64,000 bases of DNA from Massilia sp. PAMC28688 (lineage in GTDB: Bacteria > Pseudomonadota > Gammaproteobacteria > Burkholderiales > Burkholderiaceae_D): the NCBI RefSeq assembly GCF_019443445.1, contig NZ_CP080378.1, positions 3,286,001 to 3,350,000 on the forward strand, written 5' to 3'. The notes beneath the pieces are model-generated. The model was given only the letters and a program-made list of their open reading frames with translations, was not told the origin of the DNA and searched no databases. This document shows positions 16,909-24,363 of this stretch, piece after piece; within the stretch, counting starts at the first letter, position 1; each line of letters starts with the position of its first letter. A program made the position numbers and the translations under genes.

Positions 16909-19290
16909 ATGGCAGAGAAATTGCAGGCAAACGCGCTCGACAGCAGCTGGCTGCCGTCCCATCAGAACGTGAAGGTCTTGTCGCTCGATTGCTTCGATAC
17001 GCTGCTGTGGCGTAAAGTCAGCGCACCAACCGATGTGTTTTTCAGCCTGGCCCGGAGCGAGGTGTTCACCCGCATGGGCCTGAGCGCGCCCCTGCGTGCC
17101 AAGGCCGAGGTGGCCGCGCGCCGCATCAGCTGGATCAATTTTCAGACCGCCGAGGTCTCCCTCGAGCAGATTTACCGCCAGGCCGTCCCCCACGCCAGCG
17201 AAGCCGAGCTGGCCGAACTGGCCGCCGCCGAGCTGGCCTGCGAGATCGCCCATTGTTTCGTCTATCAGCCAGTCCATGACCTGATCGTGCAGGCCAAGAC
17301 GCGCGGCATGAAGGTCATTGTTGTCAGCGATACCTACCTGTCCGAGCAGCAGCTGCGCACCCTGCTGTTTTCCTGCATGCCCGCGCTCGAAGGGCTGATC
17401 GACGCCGTCTACGTCTCGAGCGCCCACCTGCTGTCCAAGGGCGACGGCATCTTTCGCAAGATCCTGCCGCAGCTCAAGGTCAAGCCGGAGCAGGTCCTTC
17501 ACCTGGGCGACAACAAGGATGCCGACCTCCTGAGCCCTTTGCGCTTCGGGATGCAGGCCGCCCACTTCGTGCACCACCACGAAGACACCCGCCGCATCCT
17601 CAGCGCACGCCTGCAGGTGGCGGCCCAGCTGCTACCCGAGTTGCATCACCGCGAGCCGGTGCCGAACTACTATCAGGCGCCGGTCGCTTCGTCGCGCCAG
17701 CCCGACCAGCTCAGCACCTTCGGCTACGTCAGCCTCGGCCCCATCCTGTATGCCTTCGCCGACTTCGTGCTGCGCGAAGCGGCCCGCCGCGGCGCCGGCG
17801 GCCAGGCGGTCAGGATCGGCTTTCTGCTGCGCGACGGCTTCTTGCCCAGCAAGGCCTGCGCCACGCTGGCCGGCGCGCCAGTCGGCACGGAACTCAATAT
17901 CAGCCGCTTTACCGCCATCGCCGCTTCGCTCGCAACGCGCGAGAGCGTGGTCAGTCTCCTTTCCAAGACTCTGAACCGCGACAACCTCGATGTGCTCACG
18001 CGCCAGCTGCTGCTGCCCGGCGCACTGGCCGACAGGATCCTGCGCCAGGCCGCCAAAGCCGACCTCCCCGAACGCGAATTTTCGCGCCTGGTACTGCAGC
18101 AGGAAGCGCTCAATACCATCTTTGCGCAGTCGCGCGCGTTTCGCCGGCGCCTGGTCACCCATGTGCGCAAGGTCACCGGCGTGCAGCCGGGCGACACGCT
18201 CATGTTCGTCGACCTGGGCTACAGCGGCACTGCCCAGACCCTGCTCAAGGAAGTGTTCAAGCAGGACCTGGACGTGGAGCTGACCGGCTGCTACCTGATC
18301 GCCGATGAAGTCATGCCGCATCAGAGCGACCGCAAGGGCCTGATCGACGCCGCCACCATGGATGGCCGCATCGTGCAGGCATTGACGGGCAATTACATTG
18401 CCGGCTTCGAGATGCTGTGCACGCAGGACGCGCCAAGCACCGTCAATTACACCGAGGACGGCGACCCGGTATTTTCCAGCACTGCCCTGGGCGGCGCCCA
18501 GCAAAGCGCGGTGACCCGCATCCAGCAGGCCTGCCTGCAGTTCATCGCCGACATGCGCGACACGCCGGCCGCCCACAAGCCACGCCCTGAGCCGCGCCAG
18601 ATGGCACAGGGAGCGGCCATCGACCTGGCGCGCCTGCTGTACTTCCCGACGCCGATGGAACTCGATTGCCTGAACAGCTTCCAGTTCGATTTCAATCTCG
18701 GCACCGACAAGACGATGGCACTGTTCGATGCCGACGCCGGCCTGCGCGCCATGCGCACCCAGGGATTTGGCTACATGAACGCGGGCCTGGACGACATGCG
18801 CACCAATTACACCATGGAGCTGCGCGCGCTCGATCTGTCGCTGTCGGTGATGCTGTTTTCGCAGAACCGCTTCGGCTTTGACATGCAGCCGGCCAGCGCC
18901 TCCTATCGCCAGGAAAAGCTGCAGGTGATGGTCGCCAACGCCAGCGAGCACACCATGCAGGAGTTGGTGGCCACGGCCACCTACGATGGCTTCTTTTCGC
19001 TGATCGTGCCGCTGTCGCCATCGTTCAACGTGGGGGTCATGATGGGACAGAATTATGCATGGGTGCAGATCGACAGCGTCCAGCTCATTACCGATAATAA
19101 TCTCACCCGTGGCACGGACATGGAGCCGGGCGACGCCGTCCTGTTCGACCAGATGCAGCATGCCGACAATGGCCTGTTCCAGGTCGACGCCGGTGGCCTG
19201 GTGTACCTGCCCGGCAAGTTCACCTATGGTCCCAAAATGATGTGCCGGATTATCTTCCGCCCCATCGCCTACGTGGCCCGGACCAGCTGA
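16909..19290 (+). CDS. HAD-superfamily domain protein, large, possibly surface-glycan or flagellar modification
   Basis: A 793-aa protein. Residues about 20-230 form a HAD phosphatase-like domain: motif I SLDCFDTLL (D27 nucleophile, D30 acid), motif II VVSDTY (S140), a lysine in SKGDGIFRK and motif IV LGDNKDAD (residues 199-206). This resembles the predicted HAD hydrolases found in polysaccharide loci (COG5610 type). The remaining 560 residues match nothing I can name; TLMFVDLGYSGTAQTLLKEV is a notable Rossmann-like segment. I chose the ATG preceded by AAGG, since the HAD fold starts soon after. It lies 10 bp before a methyltransferase gene and the two are surely one operon. Substrate is unknown; modification of flagellin or lipopolysaccharide is inference from location. 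Confidence 0.7.
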   Translation: MAEKLQANALDSSWLPSHQNVKVLSLDCFDTLLWRKVSAPTDVFFSLARSEVFTRMGLSAPLRAKAEVAARRISWINFQTAEVSLEQIYRQAVPHASEAELAELAAAELACEIAHCFVYQPVHDLIVQAKTRGMKVIVVSDTYLSEQQLRTLLFSCMPALEGLIDAVYVSSAHLLSKGDGIFRKILPQLKVKPEQVLHLGDNKDADLLSPLRFGMQAAHFVHHHEDTRRILSARLQVAAQLLPELHHREPVPNYYQAPVASSRQPDQLSTFGYVSLGPILYAFADFVLREAARRGAGGQAVRIGFLLRDGFLPSKACATLAGAPVGTELNISRFTAIAASLATRESVVSLLSKTLNRDNLDVLTRQLLLPGALADRILRQAAKADLPEREFSRLVLQQEALNTIFAQSRAFRRRLVTHVRKVTGVQPGDTLMFVDLGYSGTAQTLLKEVFKQDLDVELTGCYLIADEVMPHQSDRKGLIDAATMDGRIVQALTGNYIAGFEMLCTQDAPSTVNYTEDGDPVFSSTALGGAQQSAVTRIQQACLQFIADMRDTPAAHKPRPEPRQMAQGAAIDLARLLYFPTPMELDCLNSFQFDFNLGTDKTMALFDADAGLRAMRTQGFGYMNAGLDDMRTNYTMELRALDLSLSVMLFSQNRFGFDMQPASASYRQEKLQVMVANASEHTMQELVATATYDGFFSLIVPLSPSFNVGVMMGQNYAWVQIDSVQLITDNNLTRGTDMEPGDAVLFDQMQHADNGLFQVDAGGLVYLPGKFTYGPKMMCRIIFRPIAYVARTS

Positions 19291-19300
19291 AGGAGCGACG

Positions 19301-21256
19301 ATGGCAACTTCAGACGTGCAGCAGCTGGTGGCAATGTTCGGAGCAGGGCGCGTGCTCTGCGTGGGTGGTAACGATCCGTCCCTGGCCTCGCAGTTGCTCC
19401 AGCGCGGCGCCCAGGTAGCGACGGCCGCCGGCATCGAGCAGCTCACCGGCTGGGACAGCGCCGCGCGCTACGATTACATCGTGGTCGAAGCGACGGCCAT
19501 GATGGAGGTCGGCACGCTGCAGTCGTGCTTCGAGGTGCTCGCGCACGTGCAGGCGCGCTGGGTGGTGGTGCGCTTCGCGGAGCATCGCCAGCTGATCCTG
19601 GCCAGCCGCGAAAGCGCGCGCGCGTCATGGGAAAATGCTGCCATCAAGTCCGGTTTCCGGCGTGCCCCGCAGGCGGTGGCGGTGGAGCGCTACCGTACCG
19701 AATGCGAAGACGTGCAGGTGCCGATGCTGCTCGAGTTCGAGGTCATTCCCCGCCAGGCACTGGAAGCTTTCCCGTTCGAGCAGCTCATGGCAGAGCGCGA
19801 TCTGCACATGGACATGTCGCGCGAAGCCGGTGCCCGGGCCGACGCCCACATGGTGCGCTATGCGCTGGCCGCCAGTCTGGTACGCGAGGGCGACACGGTG
19901 CTCGACTGCGCCTGCGGGCTGGGCTACGGCAGCGCCATCCTGGCCGCGCAGTCTGCCGGCAGCCGTTTCATCGGCGTGGATATCGACGCCGGGTCCTCGG
20001 CCTACGCGAGCGCCAATTTCTCGCAGCAGTATGGGGTCCAATACGTGACCGCCAGTGCCACCGACCTGGCCTTCCTGGAAGACGACAGCGTCGACCTGAT
20101 CGTATCGTTTGAAACCATCGAGCACTTGCCCGACTATGCCCCGTTCCTGGCCGAAGCGCGCCGGGTGCTGCGTCCCGATGGCCGCATCATCGCCAGTGTT
20201 CCCAACCTGTGGGTCGATGAAACGGGGGAGGATCCCAATCCCTGGCACTTCCACTGGTTCGATTACCCCAAGTTCCGCGACACGATGGGCCAGTACTTCC
20301 TGCTCGAGGAACGCTGGGACCAGGTGGCGCCGGGCGGCTTCAAGCTGTGGGATTGGCCACGCAGCATGAACAAGCTGGCCCTGGATGCACCGGCGGCGGA
20401 AACCGAGTGGCTGATCCTGGTCGGCTCGGTCGACCCGCTGGTCAAGCAATCGGCACGCCCTTTCACCAATCCGGAGGCATGGGGGCGCGACGCCCCGGCC
20501 GGATGCGCGGTGGTGGATATCGCCACCCACTACGACAATCCCTGGCTGTACCGCACCCTGGTGCGCATGGGCGACCGCCTGCGCGACCGCGACGCGCTGA
20601 CCGACCTGGCCGCGCGCGCGCTGGGGCAGGTGCCCATGGCCAGTGCCGACTTTGGCGGCGCGCTCACTGTCCTTGGCTACGCCTTGCTCGATCATCCGCG
20701 CTCCGAGCACGTGGCCGACGTTTTGGGGCTGATCGATGCCTACCTTGAACAGGATATCGATAATCCGCACCTGAGGCGCTGGCAGATTTCAGCCGCCTTT
20801 GTCGCCGGCCGCCTGGCGATGGCGCGCGGCGAGCGGGATCTGGCGCGCGCCTACCTGGGCGCCGTGGCAGGCGCCGATTTCATGGCCTTCGGCCCGCTCC
20901 TGGCCACCAAGACCATTGCCGCTTCTTTCCACCTGGGCGCGATGGCGCTGGCCGACGGCGACGAGGCGGCCGCATCGCGCCATTTCCTGGACGGGACCGA
21001 GGCGTGCCGGCGCGCCCTGCACGCGCCTGATCTGAATGCCATTGGCGACCCGGCCGCGCCGTATTCGTTCGGCTTCACAGAGCTGGGCGAAGTGGCCGAC
21101 ATGGGCGCGCAATGCGCCATGGCGGCCAAGCTGCTGCCGCTGCATGCGCGCAGTCCGGGACTGTTCTGGCAGAAGGTCGATACCCGCAAATTCGGGCTGG
21201 TGTCGTGGGCGCTGGCGCTGGAAAAGGAAGTGGCGCGCCTGCGCCGGCAGGGCTGA
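19301..21256 (+). CDS. SAM-dependent methyltransferase with N- and C-terminal extensions
   Basis: A 651-aa protein. The class I methyltransferase core lies at residues about 165-345: motif I LDCACGLGYG (201-210), the ribose-binding acidic VDID (226-229), SFETIEHL (269-276) and RRVLRPDGRII (288-297). Residues 10-95 (GRVLCVGGNDPSLASQLLQR and following) look like a second, degenerate Rossmann half that lacks the glycine-rich loop. The C-terminal 250 residues are helical and alanine-rich, TPR-like in texture. GGAG precedes the ATG. Its stop codon abuts the stop of ycgR on the other strand. The acceptor is unknown; the HAD partner suggests a sugar or a protein-linked glycan. Confidence 0.75.
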   Translation: MATSDVQQLVAMFGAGRVLCVGGNDPSLASQLLQRGAQVATAAGIEQLTGWDSAARYDYIVVEATAMMEVGTLQSCFEVLAHVQARWVVVRFAEHRQLILASRESARASWENAAIKSGFRRAPQAVAVERYRTECEDVQVPMLLEFEVIPRQALEAFPFEQLMAERDLHMDMSREAGARADAHMVRYALAASLVREGDTVLDCACGLGYGSAILAAQSAGSRFIGVDIDAGSSAYASANFSQQYGVQYVTASATDLAFLEDDSVDLIVSFETIEHLPDYAPFLAEARRVLRPDGRIIASVPNLWVDETGEDPNPWHFHWFDYPKFRDTMGQYFLLEERWDQVAPGGFKLWDWPRSMNKLALDAPAAETEWLILVGSVDPLVKQSARPFTNPEAWGRDAPAGCAVVDIATHYDNPWLYRTLVRMGDRLRDRDALTDLAARALGQVPMASADFGGALTVLGYALLDHPRSEHVADVLGLIDAYLEQDIDNPHLRRWQISAAFVAGRLAMARGERDLARAYLGAVAGADFMAFGPLLATKTIAASFHLGAMALADGDEAAASRHFLDGTEACRRALHAPDLNAIGDPAAPYSFGFTELGEVADMGAQCAMAAKLLPLHARSPGLFWQKVDTRKFGLVSWALALEKEVARLRRQG

Positions 21257-22018
21257 TTACGACAGTCCGGCCACGCGCGCATTGCGCTCGCGTTCGAGTT
21301 TGGTGATGTAGCGCTGCACCATGGCCAGGTTGCCGCGCGAAATATCGATGAATTCGCAGCCCAGGCGGCGGTTGGTCTTGTTGTTCAACAGTGTCATTTC
21401 CAGCGCATTGCGCACCTGCAGGCCGGTGCTGACCATGCCGATTTCCGGCAGGTCGATCTTGCAGTCGCGGTAGGTCAGGCCCATGGTACTGCCCAGCACC
21501 AGCTTGTTGTCGAGGATGGCGATGCCGCCGCAGCTGATGTCGGCCAGCGGCACGATGGTGCTGCCACCTCCCAGTTCCGGCGGCAGCGGGATGATGGCGC
21601 GCACGGGATTGCTGACCGGCGTGGCCATGCGGTAGAACTCGCGCCGCTGCAGGCGGATCAGCGTGGGCGGAATCTCGGCCACCAGCGCCGGGCCACCGTT
21701 ATGGGTGGTGCTCTGCATCTGGCCTTCGGTGGAAAACAGGATGCGGATCTTGTCGAGCGTGGTTTCGTACTGCAGTCGCTTCGATTGCAGGATGCGGCGG
21801 TTTTGCTCCGGGTCGATCGAGCAGTCGAAATAGACGGTGTTGCTGTCCGGGTCAACGTCCAGGATCGAGGTCACGCATACGTCGGCTTCGCCATGGACCA
21901 GCATGCGGATGAGCTGGTTCTTCTCGCCGATGGCGCGCAGCAGGGCCACGATTTCGCGGCGCGAATCGACTTCAAAATCGTGCCAGTTTTCCAACCGAGT
22001 ATCGTCTGGTGTCTGCAT
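21257..22018 (-). CDS. ycgR: Flagellar brake protein YcgR (PilZ domain, c-di-GMP receptor)
   Basis: Cytoplasmic c-di-GMP effector (253 aa) that slows the motor by binding the rotor/stator interface. The N-terminal YcgR domain covers residues about 15-115. The PilZ domain follows, with the ligand-binding pair LQRREFYRM (RxxxR) and DISCGGIAI (DxSxxG). Both c-di-GMP motifs are intact. It is the last gene of the fliD operon, 11 bp after the fhlB-like gene. The window also encodes two GGDEF cyclases that could supply its ligand. Confidence 0.93.
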   Translation of the reverse strand: MQTPDDTRLENWHDFEVDSRREIVALLRAIGEKNQLIRMLVHGEADVCVTSILDVDPDSNTVYFDCSIDPEQNRRILQSKRLQYETTLDKIRILFSTEGQMQSTTHNGGPALVAEIPPTLIRLQRREFYRMATPVSNPVRAIIPLPPELGGGSTIVPLADISCGGIAILDNKLVLGSTMGLTYRDCKIDLPEIGMVSTGLQVRNALEMTLLNNKTNRRLGCEFIDISRGNLAMVQRYITKLERERNARVAGLS

Positions 22019-22029
22019 CGGCTCGGCCG

Positions 22030-22359
22030 CTATGGTGTATCAATGAATCGGGGTGCATCGGTGAGCTTGCTGCCAAGCATTCCTTGTGCGGATTCAACAT
22101 GATATAGCCAGGCCAGCAGTTCCGCAATCGCGCGGTACAGTGCCGGGGGAATCTGTCGGTCCAGATCAACATTCATTAGCAGCGCGACAAGTTCCTTTGA
22201 TTCGTGCACGAACACCCCGGCCGCGCCGGCGCGCTCGATGATTTGTTCGGCGATCAGGCCCTTGCCCTTGGCCACCACCTTGGGCGCGCTTTCGCCCTCG
22301 CGGTAGGCCAGGGCCACGGCGCTTTGCTGCTTGCGGACGGTCCTGGCGTCAGTCATCAT
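22030..22359 (-). CDS. fhlB: FlhB C-terminal-domain homologue (FhlB/FlhX type)
   Basis: A 109-aa soluble protein equivalent to the cytoplasmic domain of the export switch protein FlhB. AVALAYREGESAPKVVAKGK and GLIAEQIIERAGAAGVFVHE are the FlhB_C core, with the later DRQIPPALYRAIAELLAWLY. The autocleavage motif NPTH, normally just before the first core strand, is absent (the sequence there is RKQQSAVALAY), so it cannot self-cleave. Such stand-alone proteins are known to partly replace the FlhB C-domain. It overlaps the upstream FliK-like gene by 11 bp, which suggests that the two act together in hook-length control. Confidence 0.85.
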   Translation of the reverse strand: MMTDARTVRKQQSAVALAYREGESAPKVVAKGKGLIAEQIIERAGAAGVFVHESKELVALLMNVDLDRQIPPALYRAIAELLAWLYHVESAQGMLGSKLTDAPRFIDTP

Positions 22360-23500
22360 CCGCCCCGCTGCGCGCCATGCCGATCGACAGCGATGACAGC
22401 GGCGTGCCGGCCGCCTCCATGGCGCTGGTCAGGCGCGCCGCATGCGCCTTGAGCAGGCTGCCAATGTCGCTTGAGCCGGTCTGGATCTCGATCTGGCACT
22501 GGCCACCGGCCATCACCACCGTGGCTTCGATCTCGCCCAGCAGCGGCAGCCGAAAGCGCATGCCGCTGCGCCAGGTGGCCGCTTCTTCCTCGTCCTGGCC
22601 GCCGCGCTGTTCGGGCGCATCCTTTTCGATTTCCCAGCGCATGTCCTGGCCCGGCACCAGCTGCCCCTGCCACAGCACGCGCGACTGTTCCTGGCTGGTG
22701 AGCTGCAGGTTGATGAACTGGGCGGTGGCCGGGTCGGTCGGCGCCGTGGGCGCGCGCGTGGTCTGGGGTTCGCGCAGCAGTTCACCCATGGTGCGCGTAC
22801 CCTCGGCCCATTCGGCCAGGTGCGACTCGTAAAACAGGCCGCTCTGGGCCACTGTCTGCTGCAGGCGCGAAGCCAGCTGCGCCGGGTCGGGCGTGCCCTT
22901 GGCCATGAGCGGCTCGGTACCCTGCACGGCCCCGCTCTTGTCGCTCGCCTGCTGGGCGGCGGCGAGCACGCTGCTGATGATGCGCCCGGCCGCCGAAATC
23001 GCCGGCCCCTGCGTGCCGGGGCCGCCTTCGGCCAGGGCCTGGCCTTCGGTGAGGCTGGCCGCGGCCTGCATGGCGGCGGCCTGCGCCAGTCCCGCCGCCG
23101 CGCGCCCTGCCAGCATCTGGCCGGGGGGCGTGTCGGCGCCGTCGCCCTGGGCGCCAGGTGGCAGGTAGATGGTGGCGGGCAGCGCTTCGCCGTCACCGGC
23201 GGTGATCTGGAAAGTGGGGCGGGGATTGGTGCTGATCAGGGTGAGCGGCACCTCGGTGCCGACCTGGGAGCCGGGCGGGAGCATCATACGCACCGGGTTG
23301 CCGGCCACCTTGACGACAAACTGGCCGTCGGCCAGGCGCGCCAGTACGGCGCCTGTCATCGACTTGCCCAGCAGCGGCGTCATGGAGCGCTGGAAGGCTT
23401 CCTGGCGCGCGTCGGCGACGCCGTCGGTGCGCGCGGTGGCGTCAACCTTGCCGACCGGGCGGACAGTGGAGGCGGCGTTAAAGTCCGAACGCAGTTGCAT
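22349..23500 (-). CDS. Second FliK-like hook-length control protein
   Basis: A 383-aa protein with the FliK-type C-terminal domain: FRLPLLGEIEATVVMAGGQC, then IEIQTGSSDIGSLLKAHAAR and LTSAMEAAGTPLSSLSIG. The N-terminal part has an oligonucleotide-fold-like segment (LARLADGQFVVKVAGNPVRM...LISTNPRPTFQI), followed by Ala/Gly-rich sequence. It is more divergent than the fliJ-linked fliK and could act in length control or export switching together with the overlapping FhlB-like gene. A separate non-flagellar use cannot be excluded, but its operon (fliDST) argues for a flagellar role. Confidence 0.75.
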   Translation of the reverse strand: MQLRSDFNAASTVRPVGKVDATARTDGVADARQEAFQRSMTPLLGKSMTGAVLARLADGQFVVKVAGNPVRMMLPPGSQVGTEVPLTLISTNPRPTFQITAGDGEALPATIYLPPGAQGDGADTPPGQMLAGRAAAGLAQAAAMQAAASLTEGQALAEGGPGTQGPAISAAGRIISSVLAAAQQASDKSGAVQGTEPLMAKGTPDPAQLASRLQQTVAQSGLFYESHLAEWAEGTRTMGELLREPQTTRAPTAPTDPATAQFINLQLTSQEQSRVLWQGQLVPGQDMRWEIEKDAPEQRGGQDEEEAATWRSGMRFRLPLLGEIEATVVMAGGQCQIEIQTGSSDIGSLLKAHAARLTSAMEAAGTPLSSLSIGMARSGADDD

Positions 23501-23526
23501 GCTTCAGCCAGCCGCCCGCAGCGGCG

Positions 23527-23853
23527 TCAGGCGCCGTACGCGCGCGAGAGCTTGCGCTCGGTGCCGGCGTTGTTCATGAGGGCCGCCAGTTCGGCCATCC
23601 AGGGTTCGGTCAGACTGCGGATCTCGCGGTCATGGGCCATGATCTGGTGAATGATGCGGATCTTTTTGGCGCGCGATTCGCCCGTCAGGGGAGCGGCAGG
23701 CTCGGACGCTTTCAGTGTCTGCACGTGGCCGGCGCAATGGGTTTCCAGTTCGGCCAGGTTTTCCCAGTCGCGCGCCTGGGCCGCGGCCAGCATGCGCCCG
23801 GTGATGTCGGACATGGCTTCGTAGATGGCGATGATTTTTTCGGTATTCATCAT
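23527..23853 (-). CDS. fliT: Flagellar protein FliT (FliD export chaperone)
   Basis: Small helical protein (108 aa) that in relatives binds FliD before export and modulates FlhDC. The sequence EKIIAIYEAMSDITGRMLAA, then WENLAELETHC and KKIRIIHQIMAHDREIRSL fits the FliT helical bundle, and the gene follows fliS as usual. The ATG pair at MMNTEK is the only sensible start; an in-frame upstream extension overlaps fliS and is not FliT-like. The gap to fliS is 2 bp. Confidence 0.85.
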   Translation of the reverse strand: MMNTEKIIAIYEAMSDITGRMLAAAQARDWENLAELETHCAGHVQTLKASEPAAPLTGESRAKKIRIIHQIMAHDREIRSLTEPWMAELAALMNNAGTERKLSRAYGA

Positions 23854-23855
23854 GG

Positions 23856-24338
23856 TCAAGCACTCACGAAAGAACTGGCACGTGGGGTGAGGGAATCGAA
23901 GGCCGCCATCGGGCGCGGTGCCGCTGCCGCCTGGGCGCCCGGGCCGACCTTGTCGCCAATGGCGTCCCAGGCCGACTTGAGGTCCGACAGCAGCTTGTGC
24001 GCTTCCTCGAGCTGGGCCTGGTCGTTGCGCAGATTGGCGCGCAGCAGGCACTGGATGATGTAGCCATACAGGGCGTCGAGGTTGACCGCGATCTCGCCGC
24101 CGGCCTTTTTGTCGAGGCTGGCGCGCATGCCTTCATCGACAATCAGGATGGCCTTGGTGATGGCGCGTCCCTTATCTTCAAACTGGCCAGCCTTCATGTG
24201 GGTCATGCCGTTGTTGATGGCCGTGAGGGCGCCTTCAAACAGCATGACAATGAGCTTGTGCGGGCTGGCGGCGATGACGCCGGTTTCCAGGCCAACCTTG
24301 GCGTAGGCATTGGCGCCACTGCGCGACGATCCAAACAT
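23856..24338 (-). CDS. fliS: Flagellin export chaperone FliS
   Basis: Cytoplasmic chaperone that keeps flagellin monomeric until export. MFGSSRSGANAYAKVGLETG and the SPHKLIVMLFEGALTAINNG motif are diagnostic. The LNALYGYI-like helix (NLDALYGYIIQCLLRANL) and ISDLKSAWDAI-type end of the domain are present. At 160 aa it has an extra Ala/Pro-rich tail of about 25 residues after the domain. With five flagellin genes downstream on the same strand, demand for this chaperone should be high. Confidence 0.95.
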   Translation of the reverse strand: MFGSSRSGANAYAKVGLETGVIAASPHKLIVMLFEGALTAINNGMTHMKAGQFEDKGRAITKAILIVDEGMRASLDKKAGGEIAVNLDALYGYIIQCLLRANLRNDQAQLEEAHKLLSDLKSAWDAIGDKVGPGAQAAAAPRPMAAFDSLTPRASSFVSA

Positions 24339-24363
24339 GGCAAATCCTTTCTGTTTACTTCAA

